Positions 1 through 8,731 of a stretch of DNA of 64,000 bases are shown here, piece by piece. The stretch comes from Acidobacteriota bacterium (GTDB taxonomy: Bacteria > Acidobacteriota > Blastocatellia > UBA7656): contig JBBPIG010000028.1 in NCBI GenBank assembly GCA_038040445.1, positions 1-64,000 of the forward strand, given 5' to 3'. The notes beneath the pieces are model-generated. The model was not told the origin of the DNA. It made no database searches and worked only from the letters and a program-made list of their open reading frames with translations. Within the stretch, counting starts at the first letter, position 1. The number at the start of each line of letters is the position of its first letter. Position numbers and translations under genes: made by a program.

Positions 1-621
1 ATCTCAAATCTCAAATCTGAGATCTCAAATCCGCAATCCGCAATCCGCAATCCGCAATCGAACGATCCGCAATCCGCAATCCGCAATCCGCAATGGAAAG
101 CTCCGCAATTCGTCGTTCCTCTCGCGTCGACTGTCCGCCGGGAACAGGTTGAAGCGCCAATCCGACAGGCGCAGCTCGAGGCTCGTGGCGCCGGCGCCGG
201 ACAGGACAACTTGAGCATTACGATCATCGAGGGAGACACATACAACGCGCTGTGCCATTCCGAATTCGCGGTCGTCGCCAGCGGAACAGCTACCGTGGAA
301 GCCGCGCTGGCGGGCACGCCGATGGTCATCATCTACCGAGGTTCGGCGTTAAACTGGCGCCTGATCCGGCCGCTTATTCAACTCGACACATTCGGCATGG
401 TCAATCTGATCGCGGGGCGTCGCATCGTGCCCGAGTTGATGCAACACGAGGCGACGGGAGAGAAGATCGCGGGCGAGGTGACCGCCATTCTCTCTGATCC
501 GGCTCGCCTTTCTCAAATGCGGAAGGATCTTCAGCTCGTACGCGAGTCGCTCGCGGCTGAGGGGGGCTCCGCCGCCGAGCGTGTCGCGGAGGCGGTGCTT
601 GAGGTCATTCGTACACAGTAA
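1..621 (+). CDS. lpxB: Lipid-A-disaccharide synthase, C-terminal part (start outside window)
   Basis: The frame is open from base 1 to the stop at 621, so this is the 3' part of a gene that starts upstream. The protein carries the LpxB nucleotide-sugar binding core: QFVVPLAST, then IIEGDTYNAL, ASGTATVEAAL and GTPMVIIYRG, which is the GT19 signature. LpxB condenses UDP-diacylglucosamine with lipid X at the inner membrane during lipid A synthesis. Oddly, roughly residues 11-32 of the visible part are encoded by an intergenic-type 7-bp tandem repeat read in frame, just before the QFVVPL strand. Family assignment is firm; whether the enzyme works with this insert is unknown. Confidence 0.9.
   Translation: MSNLKSEISNPQSAIRNPQSNDPQSAIRNPQWKAPQFVVPLASTVRREQVEAPIRQAQLEARGAGAGQDNLSITIIEGDTYNALCHSEFAVVASGTATVEAALAGTPMVIIYRGSALNWRLIRPLIQLDTFGMVNLIAGRRIVPELMQHEATGEKIAGEVTAILSDPARLSQMRKDLQLVRESLAAEGGSAAERVAEAVLEVIRTQ
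29..98. repeat. 7-bp tandem repeat (aatccgc) inside lpxB
   Basis: Two blocks of about four copies of aatccgc are separated by a short interruption near 56-64. The same kind of gcaatcggcaatcgg repeat occurs between sufB and sufC near 63230-63296, so this is a genomic repeat type that here lies in a coding frame. Confidence 0.85.
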
Positions 622-787
622 AGCTCACGGGTATGAGAGCTGGGAGCGGGCCTCCTGCCCGCCCTGCCTGGTTCAAGAAGGCTCGCCCGGGGTCAAACAG
701 AGTCGAAACTTCTGACTTGGCAATCGCTGTGTCCAAGCTATAATCAAATCCTGAATCATCGAGGCAGCCTCAATCACAGGCGACATC

Positions 788-3097
788 GTGACTGACCTTT
801 CGCAAAAATCCGGCGACTCTCGCCTCACCGAACGCGGGCGGCGAAGGCTGACGAAGGTTATCATTCTCTCGATAGTCCTGTTGCTATTGATGCTTTCGCT
901 CATCGCCCAGGGCGGGTTCAACCTGACACCGTTCGTCACGCCTGACACCGCAGCCGAGACGCTCCTCTTGTACGCGCTCTCAACTCTCAACTTTCTTGCC
1001 TTCGTAACGCTGCTGTTCGTGTTGCTGAGGAACGTGCTGAAACTCGTGCGCGAGCGGCGCGCGGCCAAGCTTGGTTCGAAGTTCAAATTGCGCTTGGTAA
1101 GCTACGCAATAGGCCTCTCGCTCTTGCCGGTTCTGCTGCTGTTCTTTTTCGCGTTCGGGCTTCTGAATCGCAGCATAGATCGCTGGTTTGGCGAGCCCGC
1201 GCGCCAGATCGTCGACGATGCCCGCGCTATCGAAGAAAGTTACTTCAAGAAAGAAGAGGCTGATCTTGTGGGCAGCGCGCGCGCAATTGCTCGCAGCATA
1301 TCAAACGGTGGGCAGGGCGATTACGACAGCCCGGCATTCAGATCGAAGCTTGATCGAGAGATGTCCGACTACGATCTGTCGCTGGTGCGGCTAGTGTTTC
1401 CGGGCGGAAGCAAAACCATCCAGCGAGGCGAGAGACAGGTTGAACGCTTCATCGAGGAAACGCTCAACGCCGCCCAACAGCAGATTAGCGGCGGGGCCGA
1501 GTCATTCAGCGGGAGTGACGAGGGTGACAGCCCGACGGCGATCTTCGTGATCGCGGCGGTCCGGCTATCAGGCGGCGCAAGCGACCCGCAAGCGCTCATC
1601 GTTGCGAGCGAGTTCCCGCCTGAACTCACTCAGCGCGCGGCGACCATCAGCGAGCAACACGAAAATTTTCATAGCCTCCTGGGAAAGATCAAACGAATCA
1701 AAGCGATTTATATATTGCTGCTTGCCGCAGTCACCTTGTTGTTGATCTTCTCGGCAAGCTGGCTTGCGCTCTACGTGGCGCGCGGGATAACCATCCCCAT
1801 TCAAGCGCTGGCCGAAGCAACCGATCGAGTCGCGCAAGGCGACTTCGGGCACCCGGTTGAGACGGTCGCCGAGGATGAACTGGCCGTGCTGGTGAAATCG
1901 TTCAACCAGATGGCCGCAATGCTCGCTGAGAACCGAGAGCGGCTCGAACACGCGGCCGAAGACCTCAGCCGGATCAATCTCGCGTTGGACAACCGCCGCC
2001 GTTACATCGAGACTGTGCTGGAATCTTTATCGACCGGGGTGATCTCAACCGACGAAAATGCCGGTATCGCGACCATCAACCGCTCGGCGCTGTGGATGCT
2101 CGGCCTCAAAGACAAGCCCGAGAACCACACCCCGATCGATCGAGTAGTCGAAGGACCTCAAGGCGAAGAGCTCGCCGCGCTCTGCCGCCGGGCGCGGCGA
2201 AGCGAGATTGCTCAGGCTGAGATAGAGTTCAGACGAGCCGACAGCAGCTTTCTGGCTACGGCGACCACCGCGATTGCGCTTCGAACTTCCGAAGGCACCA
2301 TCGAAGGTTTGGTTATCGTGATCGAAGATTTGACCGACCTGATCCAGGCAGAACGGGCTGCGGCGTGGAGCGAGGTCGCCCGCCGAATGGCCCACGAGAT
2401 AAAAAACCCGCTCACGCCGATTCAGCTTTCAGCCGAACGCATAATGCGAAACTACGAACGGAGTCTAGCCGCCAAAACGGAGCCGCGGTTTGACGAAGTC
2501 GTCCGCGAAGGCACGTCGACTATTGTGCGCGAAGTGGCCGCGCTTCAGCGGATGGTGGAGGAGTTCTCGCGCTTCGCTCGTCTGCCGGAAGCGCAGCCGG
2601 TTGAAGCTTCTTTGAATGACGTCGTGCGCGATGCAGTCAACCTTTACGCTGAGCGGCTCGACGGGATTCGCATCGACTGCCGCCTCGCGGATGACTTGCC
2701 TGCGCTGCGGCTGGATAAGGAGCAGATCAAGCGCGCCCTGGTAAATCTGATCGACAACGCAGTGGAAGCGCTGGGCACCGATGGGAGAGACGGGAGCAAC
2801 GGCTCAAACGATGGGCATGAAGTTTCCGTCGAGAGACTCATTGCGCTCGAATCTTTGTATATGAAGGCGAGCGACTCAGTGCGGCTGATTGTAGCTGACA
2901 CCGGTCACGGGATAAGCCGGCGCGATCGTGACAAACTTTTTCTGCCGAAATTCTCCACTCGCAACCGAGGCACCGGCCTCGGTCTGGCCATCGTCAGCCA
3001 CATCATTGCCGACCACAAAGGGCGCGTGTGGGTCGAGGACAATCAGCCTTGCGGCGCGCGCTTCATCATCGAGCTCCCTGCAGGCAGGGCGGAGTGA
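788..3097 (+). CDS. ntrY: NtrY-type sensor histidine kinase
   Basis: 769 residues with a GTG start. Three hydrophobic segments lie near residues 22-43, 60-84 and 100-125. An extracytoplasmic sensor region of about 180 residues follows, then a fourth TM near 305-330. After it come a HAMP domain, a PAS domain (about 405-510), a HisKA domain with phospho-acceptor His536 in MAHEIKNPLTP, and a HATPase domain (DNAVEAL, DTGHGIS, GTGLGLAI). This layout is that of NtrY, the membrane sensor paired with the sigma-54 activator NtrX. No ntrX follows: the next gene is the integron integrase after 231 bases, so the operon may have been split by the integron (inference). Confidence 0.88.
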   Translation: MTDLSQKSGDSRLTERGRRRLTKVIILSIVLLLLMLSLIAQGGFNLTPFVTPDTAAETLLLYALSTLNFLAFVTLLFVLLRNVLKLVRERRAAKLGSKFKLRLVSYAIGLSLLPVLLLFFFAFGLLNRSIDRWFGEPARQIVDDARAIEESYFKKEEADLVGSARAIARSISNGGQGDYDSPAFRSKLDREMSDYDLSLVRLVFPGGSKTIQRGERQVERFIEETLNAAQQQISGGAESFSGSDEGDSPTAIFVIAAVRLSGGASDPQALIVASEFPPELTQRAATISEQHENFHSLLGKIKRIKAIYILLLAAVTLLLIFSASWLALYVARGITIPIQALAEATDRVAQGDFGHPVETVAEDELAVLVKSFNQMAAMLAENRERLEHAAEDLSRINLALDNRRRYIETVLESLSTGVISTDENAGIATINRSALWMLGLKDKPENHTPIDRVVEGPQGEELAALCRRARRSEIAQAEIEFRRADSSFLATATTAIALRTSEGTIEGLVIVIEDLTDLIQAERAAAWSEVARRMAHEIKNPLTPIQLSAERIMRNYERSLAAKTEPRFDEVVREGTSTIVREVAALQRMVEEFSRFARLPEAQPVEASLNDVVRDAVNLYAERLDGIRIDCRLADDLPALRLDKEQIKRALVNLIDNAVEALGTDGRDGSNGSNDGHEVSVERLIALESLYMKASDSVRLIVADTGHGISRRDRDKLFLPKFSTRNRGTGLGLAIVSHIIADHKGRVWVEDNQPCGARFIIELPAGRAE

Positions 3098-3328
3098 GTC
3101 GAGCACACCTGGTAACGCTTCGAGCACTCAGCAATCGCGAGAATTCATCGCACTGACCCAATGCCCTGAATTGGTAAACAAGTAGGAATGTTGGGCGCGC
3201 TCGAACACTATGCGGAAGAGCCTTGCTGCTTCCGCCGGTGCGGGGGCGATCTGGCAATCCGGGACCCATTTGGGCTTGTCTAAGATCGCGGCGCCGTATA
3301 TAGTCGCGCCCGTTAACGGAGCCCCTTC

Positions 3329-4351
3329 ATGCAGACCGGCACTTCCCGTGTAACGACCGACAGCAACCAGCGACTGGCTCAATCTGCCGTGCCCAAACCG
3401 AAACTTCTCGATCAGGTGCGGCAGGCGATTGGCGCCCGGCATTACAGCAAACGTACTGAAAAGACCTATGTAGACTGGATCAAGCGATTCATCTTATTTC
3501 ATGGGAAGCGTCACCCGAAAGATATGGGTGAGCCCGAGATCAACCAGTTCCTAACCGACCTCGCAGTCAACAAGAAGGTCAGTGCGTCTACTCAGAACCA
3601 GGCGTTGAGGGCGATCTTGTTTCTCTACCAGCGAGTCCTGGAGAAACCTCTTGAGTGGGTCAATCCCGCAGTGCGAGCGAAGAAACCTAAACGCCTCCCG
3701 GTTGTGTTAACCCGCCAAGAAGTCAAAACAATTCTCGACTCGATGGACGGCGCACCAAAGCTGGTAGCAACTCTGTTGTATGGCGCCGGGCTTCGTCTCA
3801 ACGAATGTTTGGAGCTTCGATTCAAGGACATCGACTTCACTACCAAGCAGATTCTAGTTCGTGACGGCAAGGGACAAAAGGATCGAATCACGACGCTTCC
3901 AGCGTCGGTGAAGGAACCGCTGCTTGCGCACTTAAGGGACGTTTGGAGACTGCACCAGCGCGACTTGCGCGAGGGAGCCGGTCGAGTGGTACTACCATAT
4001 GCGTTGGCCAAGAAGTATCCCAACGCCGACCGTGAGTGGGGTTGGCAGTGGGCTTTCCCCGCGCCCACTCGCTATTTCGACAAGGAAGCCAAGATCGAAC
4101 GCCGGCATCATCTTCACGAGACAGCGGTGCAGAAGGCGATGAAGCTAGCCGTCAATCGCGCCCGCATAGGCAAGCCGGCCACACCTCACACGTTGCGTCA
4201 TTCATTTGCCACGCATTTGCTGGAGGATGGCTACGATATTCGGACGATTCAGGAGTTGTTGGGACACAACGATCTCAATACCACGATGATTTACACTCAC
4301 GTGTTGAACAAAGGCGGCCGGGGCGTGCGCAGCCCGGCGGATCTGTTGTGA
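3329..4351 (+). CDS. intI: Integron integrase (tyrosine recombinase)
   Basis: 340 residues. An N-terminal SAM-like domain (KPKLLDQVR, HYSKRTEKTYVDWIKRFI) precedes a catalytic domain with Arg156 (GAGLRLNE), His287/Arg290 (HTLRH), His313 (LLGH) and Tyr322. The extra segment specific to IntI is present around residues 222-262 (REWGWQWAFP, RRHHLHE), which separates it from XerC/D. The C-terminus THVLNKGGRGVRSP is typical of IntI. It recombines attC sites, folded from the single-stranded bottom strand, into attI. The array starts 200 bases downstream on the same strand, so integrase and cassettes are co-directional, unlike class 1 and Vibrio integrons. The ATG at 3329 has GGAG about 8 bases upstream. 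Confidence 0.97.
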   Translation: MQTGTSRVTTDSNQRLAQSAVPKPKLLDQVRQAIGARHYSKRTEKTYVDWIKRFILFHGKRHPKDMGEPEINQFLTDLAVNKKVSASTQNQALRAILFLYQRVLEKPLEWVNPAVRAKKPKRLPVVLTRQEVKTILDSMDGAPKLVATLLYGAGLRLNECLELRFKDIDFTTKQILVRDGKGQKDRITTLPASVKEPLLAHLRDVWRLHQRDLREGAGRVVLPYALAKKYPNADREWGWQWAFPAPTRYFDKEAKIERRHHLHETAVQKAMKLAVNRARIGKPATPHTLRHSFATHLLEDGYDIRTIQELLGHNDLNTTMIYTHVLNKGGRGVRSPADLL

Positions 4352-4557
4352 GTCGCAGCCACCTGATTATACAAAGCGGGAATATGCGGAAACGAACGGT
4401 CTGGCTAACACTTCGAGAATTTACATCAGCTTCTGCGAAGTAATCTGTTGAACGATGACAGAATAACGGACCCAGACGGTCTCGGATCGCATTGGATTAT
4501 GCGGAAAGAATCTTCTGGATAAACGGATTATACAGGGCCGTATAATTCATGTTAGGC
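4352..4557 (+). other. Putative attI region
   Basis: Between the integrase stop and the first cassette. The crossover core gttaggc is at 4551-4557. The region holds three direct repeats GATTAT(A/G)C at 4365-4372, 4495-4502 and 4526-4533. A perfect 7-bp inverted repeat, attatac/gtataat (4527-4533 and 4540-4546), lies just left of the core. Such repeats are candidates for accessory integrase-binding sites. The boundary of the site is inferred. Confidence 0.75.
4541..4546 (+). promoter_or_regulatory. Candidate cassette promoter -10 box
   Basis: A perfect TATAAT points toward the cassettes and ends 5 bases before the attI core, so transcription would begin near the crossover point. No good TTGACA lies 16-18 bases upstream (only gataaa-like sequence). 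It could be a Pc-like promoter in attI or part of the inverted repeat there. Confidence 0.45.
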
Positions 4558-4591
4558 GGCGAGGTGAGGTATCGATTAAAACGGGGGATAC

Positions 4592-5092
4592 ATGAATAAC
4601 ATCAACGAGTGGCTTGAACACACCAAGGCATATGCCACGTTGGTCGCCGAAGGGTACAGACTCGAGCTGAGCAGGCTCTGGTGGGCGAACCTGATGTTCG
4701 TGGTTATTCCGGCTGTTCTCTCGACCGCTGCGGCGATCGTCGCTGCGCTCCCTGAGGCCAAGTCAAGAGACTTTGTAGTCTACTCCCTGTCACTGCCCCC
4801 GGCATCGGTATTCGCCGGATGCGCGGCTATTTTGATGGCTATTCACAAGGCACTGAAATGCGATGAATATCAGGCCGAGTGCGTCCGCCTCGGTCAACTC
4901 CACAAGAGCATAGCCATATCGGCTGCATCCGCGCTTTCCCGGCCGGAGGGTGAGCGTGCTGCGCACCAAGAGCACATCGCCAGGAGACTTGAAGAACTAA
5001 CCGAGAGTGCAAAGGCACGCCTGCCGACGCGGATAATTCGCAAGGCGGAAAAGATCACCGGAGCGAAACTATATTCTGAGTCTGCCGCCTAA
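4592..5092 (+). CDS. SLATT-like two-TM cassette protein
   Basis: 166 residues in cassette 1. A short N-terminal helix is followed by two hydrophobic segments near residues 28-52 (WWANLMFVVIPAVLS...) and 66-88, then a charged helical C-terminus. The order N-helix, two TMs, cytoplasmic helices resembles the SLATT family, predicted membrane effectors that usually sit beside nucleotide-second-messenger enzymes. No such enzyme is adjacent, so if SLATT it is an orphan. A GGGGG stretch precedes the ATG. The stop overlaps attC, as is normal for cassettes. The family call rests on topology and is tentative. Confidence 0.5.
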   Translation: MNNINEWLEHTKAYATLVAEGYRLELSRLWWANLMFVVIPAVLSTAAAIVAALPEAKSRDFVVYSLSLPPASVFAGCAAILMAIHKALKCDEYQAECVRLGQLHKSIAISAASALSRPEGERAAHQEHIARRLEELTESAKARLPTRIIRKAEKITGAKLYSESAA

Positions 5093-5170
5093 CAACGAAT
5101 GGAGCCGACGCGCCCAGTATCCTTGTGCGATCGGTTCGCCGAGGCGCGCGGCTCATTCGTAGCGTTAGGC
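5087..5170 (+). other. attC site 1
   Basis: R'' gcctaac at 5087-5093 and R' gttaggc at 5164-5170. Inner complementary arms gagccgacgcgcc and ggcgcgcggctc form the expected imperfect stem. It closes cassette 1. Confidence 0.93.
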
Positions 5171-5182
5171 AGACTTGGCGTT

Positions 5183-5795
5183 GTGCCTACGAGATCAGTA
5201 GCTCGCGACCTCAGGCGATGCGTCTTGATGGCGCCACTCCTTCTCTTGACGCTCAATGTTGGAGCGAATGCCGAGAACCGGAGCCTTCGGTGGGTACAGT
5301 TTTACGTTGGATCTGCCGCCCGGTTACAAGCTCGACAGCGAGGCGAGCCCCGGTCCGGCGTTGAAGACGTTCGGCTTTGCGACAGGGGCACGCGAAGACG
5401 GAACTCGAGGCCTCATCCAGGTGACATTAATAAGCCTCATCGATGTCGCCTCGGGTCGGTCTGTGACGCTCGATGCCTTTGCGGAGAGCATGATAGGCGG
5501 CGTGAAGAAGCGAAGAACCAATTGGAAGGCCACAAAGGCGGATGTCTTGATTGCCAGCGCAAAGGCGATACGAATTGAGTGGTCAGGAACTGTGGAGGGG
5601 CCGGCTGAAACGCCAGGCGGTAGATCCGCGCGTGGGGTCATGATAGTTGCAATCAGGGGCGAACTTGGTTTCTCCTTGCACACCCAGGACTTGGAGCCGT
5701 GGTCGGCCAGCGAGGTTCCTATAATAGTAGGGGCGTTATGTCAACCGGCGCGCGGCCACAGGCCGGCGCGCGGCTTTCTGTCGTCTACGATCTGA
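5183..5795 (+). pseudogene. Exported cassette protein with internal frameshift
   Basis: Frame 2 begins at GTG 5183 (or ATG 5228) and gives a good signal peptide (RRCVLMAPLLLLTLNVGANA) then ENRS. The mature-looking sequence GGYSFTLDLPPGYKLDSEA continues in frame 3. Removing one C in agccttcgg near 5283 joins them as ENRSFGGYSFTLDLPPG. So one base has been gained, by mutation or assembly error. The frame-3 tail after about 5735 reads into attC-like DNA, so the native C-terminus may also be lost. The roughly 190-residue product is not recognised. Confidence 0.7.
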
Positions 5796-5807
5796 CTCAA
5801 CGGTTAA
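5739..5807 (+). other. Degenerate attC site 2
   Basis: R' is gttaaac at 5801-5807. A GC-rich inverted pair, cggcgcgcgg and ccggcgcgcgg, lies at about 5746-5775. The R'' side (tgtcaac) pairs poorly with R'. It separates the frameshifted gene from the NTPase cassette. Confidence 0.55.
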
Positions 5808-5818
5808 ACTGGTCTGCC

Positions 5819-8023
5819 ATGCCGCAACCCACAGTTACCCCAATGTTCGGCCGCGAGCGCGATCTGAACTATTTGCTTCAGCGTGTCAGCAAGCCCGGGC
5901 TGACGACGCTGGCCGCGCGCCCGCAACAGGGCAAAACCCGCCTGCTGGAAGCGGTGCGCGACACGCTCCGCCGCAGCGAAAGTCCAAAGTACCTGGTCGG
6001 TTACTACGAAGGCCGCCGCGAAGTGCATGACCTGCTGCTTCGCGCGATAGCGGACCTGTACGAGAACTGGCTGAGCAACAGCACGTGGCTGGAGCAGGCG
6101 AAAGCGGTCGTGCACCAGCAGCGCGGGAGCTGGCTGAATATGCTCGGCGCTGCCGGCGGGAGACTGGCGAGCCTCATCACTGCGTTCGATCCCACCGGAA
6201 TTACGCGAGATGCGATACAGACATTCTTCTCCGGCCTTGTCGAAGTCAACAAGAAGCTGGTCGATGGCGGCCTGACGCTTCCCCGACTGAGCTATGAGCA
6301 GATGCGCGACCTGCTGAAGCTCGTTCACGAGCTGACCAAAGCCCCCGCCGTGGTGATCCTCGACGCATTCGAGCAAGTCCCTGATTGCGGTCGCCAGGCG
6401 AGCAATCTTCATCAGTACCTCAGCCGCAGCGACGAATGGCCCCCGGTGCATTTCCTGTTGACGAGCCGCTCGGCGGCAGAATCCGAAGACGAGGATGAAA
6501 CCTACGCGGAAGCCAAACTCTTCGCCGGCGAGTCCAGCAGCGCGGCGGTCTACGACCTTGGCCAGATGGACCTGCGCGATCCGGCTGAACAGGATCGCCT
6601 CCTGAAATATCTGGAGGCCGAAGTGAAAGCGACGGCACAGATGAACGGGTTCGAGGTGATGGATCTGATTGACGGCCACGCCGGCGTGATCGGTCGATGG
6701 TTGCGTGAGAAACCCCAATCGGTTGATGAGCTTGACCGGCTGACCAAGGACGCGCGGGAATTTCAATATCGCGAACTGGGGCCGGCATTTGAGAAACTGT
6801 ATCGGGAAAAGAAGTGGCCGCTATTCGAGGTAGCGGCGCGGATGGCGCTGCTGCCGGAGGCGAAGTACGGAGCAGGCACCAGCGAGTTTGAGGAGATGGC
6901 GCTGGGAGCCGAAGCGCCAGAGACGATGGACGAGTTGGTCGATTGCGGAGTGCTGGAGCGCGACAGGGATGGTCAGCACTGCTCGTTCGGCCTGACGGCC
7001 CGGTACGAGCGCGCCCGCAAGATGTTTATCAGTCATCCCACCTGGAACGTCCGTCGTCGCGCGGTTGCGGAGCGGCTGCTGATCGATCTGGCATCGAGTG
7101 TGCGGGACGAGGGCGAGCTGTCGACGCTTTTCGCCGCGATCCAACTCGGCGTCGACGGCGGATCCGCATGCTTCGACGCCGCGGCGCGTTCGTTCTGCAC
7201 GCTGATCAAGTTAGGCCTCTTCACCCCGGAATGGGGGGCGGATGAGCTGAAGGCAGTTGCACAAGCCATGGCCTTCGTGCGGCAATACCCGAAGCTCGCG
7301 CGTGTGGCCGCCATGATGCTCTCTGGCTGCGTGAACTCCTGTAGCGAAGCGAGCGATTTTTCACGATGTGATTATCTGCTCAAGGAGTTGCGCGACTTGA
7401 CACGATCGCACCCGGACGAGCCGATCGTGCGTGAGCGGCTGGCAAGGGGATTGTACGATGCGCAGGTGTTCGCCATGCAGGAGGACGAGCTGCCGCGGCG
7501 CGACGACCTGCTTAATGAGTTGCGCGAGTTGGCGCAGGCGCACCCAAAAGACGTGGCCATCGCCGAGCAGTTGGCCAAGGGCTTGTACAACGCGCTATAC
7601 GGCGCCAAGGAGGACGAGCTGCCGCGGCGCGATCAGTTGCTGGATGAGCTGCGCGAGCTGGGGCGCGCGCATGTAGCGGAGAGTGGTGTTCGCGCGGCGC
7701 TCGCGCGGGGGTTGGGCAACACCATCGGCGCAATGACGAAGGAGCAGGACCCGGCGCGGCAGAATCAGTTGGTGCAAGAACTGCGATTGTTGGCGCAATC
7801 GTATCCCAACGATGCGAACCTTCGCGACGATCTTGTAAAGGTCCTGATGAAAGCCGGGGTTGACCGCATTCAAGAGGGAAATCGGCAACCGGGATTTGAT
7901 CTGTTACAAGAGGCAGACCTGCTCATTCGCGCGCATCCGGACGAGCCGGGGATGCAAGAGAATGCGGAGATCATGGCGCTATTGAAGCGAGACATCACGA
8001 AGTCGCTGGAGGGTGAAGGCTAA
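5819..8023 (+). CDS. STAND-type P-loop NTPase with helical repeats
   Basis: 734 residues. The start is taken as ATG 5819, 12 bases after the attC core; upstream in-frame starts would read through attC. It begins FGRERDLNYLL, then Walker A ARPQQGKT near residue 35-45, Walker B VVILDAFEQ near 178-186 and LLTSRS after it, the order seen in STAND/AAA-like signalling NTPases. The C-terminal third has at least three helical repeats of about 42 residues (LLNELRELAQAHPKD, LLDELRELGRAHVAE) like TPRs. STAND proteins often act as defence sensors. No separate effector domain is recognised, so that role is inference. It is the largest single-gene cassette here. Confidence 0.75.
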   Translation: MPQPTVTPMFGRERDLNYLLQRVSKPGLTTLAARPQQGKTRLLEAVRDTLRRSESPKYLVGYYEGRREVHDLLLRAIADLYENWLSNSTWLEQAKAVVHQQRGSWLNMLGAAGGRLASLITAFDPTGITRDAIQTFFSGLVEVNKKLVDGGLTLPRLSYEQMRDLLKLVHELTKAPAVVILDAFEQVPDCGRQASNLHQYLSRSDEWPPVHFLLTSRSAAESEDEDETYAEAKLFAGESSSAAVYDLGQMDLRDPAEQDRLLKYLEAEVKATAQMNGFEVMDLIDGHAGVIGRWLREKPQSVDELDRLTKDAREFQYRELGPAFEKLYREKKWPLFEVAARMALLPEAKYGAGTSEFEEMALGAEAPETMDELVDCGVLERDRDGQHCSFGLTARYERARKMFISHPTWNVRRRAVAERLLIDLASSVRDEGELSTLFAAIQLGVDGGSACFDAAARSFCTLIKLGLFTPEWGADELKAVAQAMAFVRQYPKLARVAAMMLSGCVNSCSEASDFSRCDYLLKELRDLTRSHPDEPIVRERLARGLYDAQVFAMQEDELPRRDDLLNELRELAQAHPKDVAIAEQLAKGLYNALYGAKEDELPRRDQLLDELRELGRAHVAESGVRAALARGLGNTIGAMTKEQDPARQNQLVQELRLLAQSYPNDANLRDDLVKVLMKAGVDRIQEGNRQPGFDLLQEADLLIRAHPDEPGMQENAEIMALLKRDITKSLEGEG

Positions 8024-8166
8024 GACGCGAACGCGGGGCGGATAGGAATTTCAAGCGGATAAGCGGATCAAGCAGGGACCGGCGACTACGGCAGCGGTGA
8101 GAATGTCCTATTATAGATGCGAAAAGTCTTTGATGACGTTCAGGCTGGCCGGCCCCCAATAGGTCT

Positions 8167-8272
8167 GCCTAACGAATCGTTGGACGCGAGCGGCGGGAGC
8201 GTGTTTCGTAACTAGATTTATCCGGCGGAGGGTGCTTTGATTCGCGCCGCCGCGTCAACTCAATCGTTAGGC
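8167..8272 (+). other. attC site 3
   Basis: R'' gcctaac at 8167-8173 and R' gttaggc at 8266-8272; inner arms gacgcgagcggcg and cgccgccgcgtc. About 140 bases between the NTPase stop and this site hold no gene I can see. Confidence 0.92.
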
Positions 8273-8316
8273 GTCGGATGGCGACCATTCGCGTCCGGCT
8301 CGATTCGGAGGATCAG

Positions 8317-8703
8317 ATGAAGAGAGTAACTGGAATTGGTGGCATATTCTTCAGCGCGAAGGATCCGACGGCACTCTGTGCCTGGTACAAGACTCACCTA
8401 GGCATTGACGTACAAGACTGGGGTGGAGCAGCCTTTGACTGGACTGACTCCGAAGGCAACCCGACCAAGGGGACTACGGCCTGGTTGATCGGTCCAGCGG
8501 ACGGCAAGCACTTCGCTCCAAGCAAGTCGACCTTCATGGTCAACTATCGCGTGGAAGACTTGGCAGCGCTTCTTCAAGCGCTCCGCGATGAAGGCTGCGA
8601 AGTGCTTGAGAAGACCGATGACTCAGAGTACGGGAAGTTCGGGTGGGTCATGGATCCGGAAGGCAACAAGGTTGAACTTTGGCAACCACCGGCCGGGAAA
8701 TAA
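8317..8703 (+). CDS. VOC family (glyoxalase/bleomycin-resistance fold) protein, copy 1
   Basis: 128 residues. The start is ATG 8317, preceded by cggagg and matching the start of the near-identical copy at 24121; ATG 8278 would add 13 unconserved residues. It shows the paired beta-alpha-beta-beta-beta modules of the vicinal oxygen chelate fold: GIGGIFFSAKDPTALCAWY at the N-terminus and GWVMDPEGNKVELWQPP at the end, with a Glu metal-ligand candidate in KVELW. The substrate is unknown. Only about 18 of 128 residues differ from the second copy. Confidence 0.88.
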   Translation: MKRVTGIGGIFFSAKDPTALCAWYKTHLGIDVQDWGGAAFDWTDSEGNPTKGTTAWLIGPADGKHFAPSKSTFMVNYRVEDLAALLQALRDEGCEVLEKTDDSEYGKFGWVMDPEGNKVELWQPPAGK

Positions 8704-8731
8704 CCCTCATGCACGTCGCAGCAAAGCCGGC

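Noticed and set aside
5699-5818. Longer start for the STAND NTPase
   Set aside because: The extra 40 residues are encoded by the preceding attC; ATG 5819 lies just after the crossover core, as in other cassettes.
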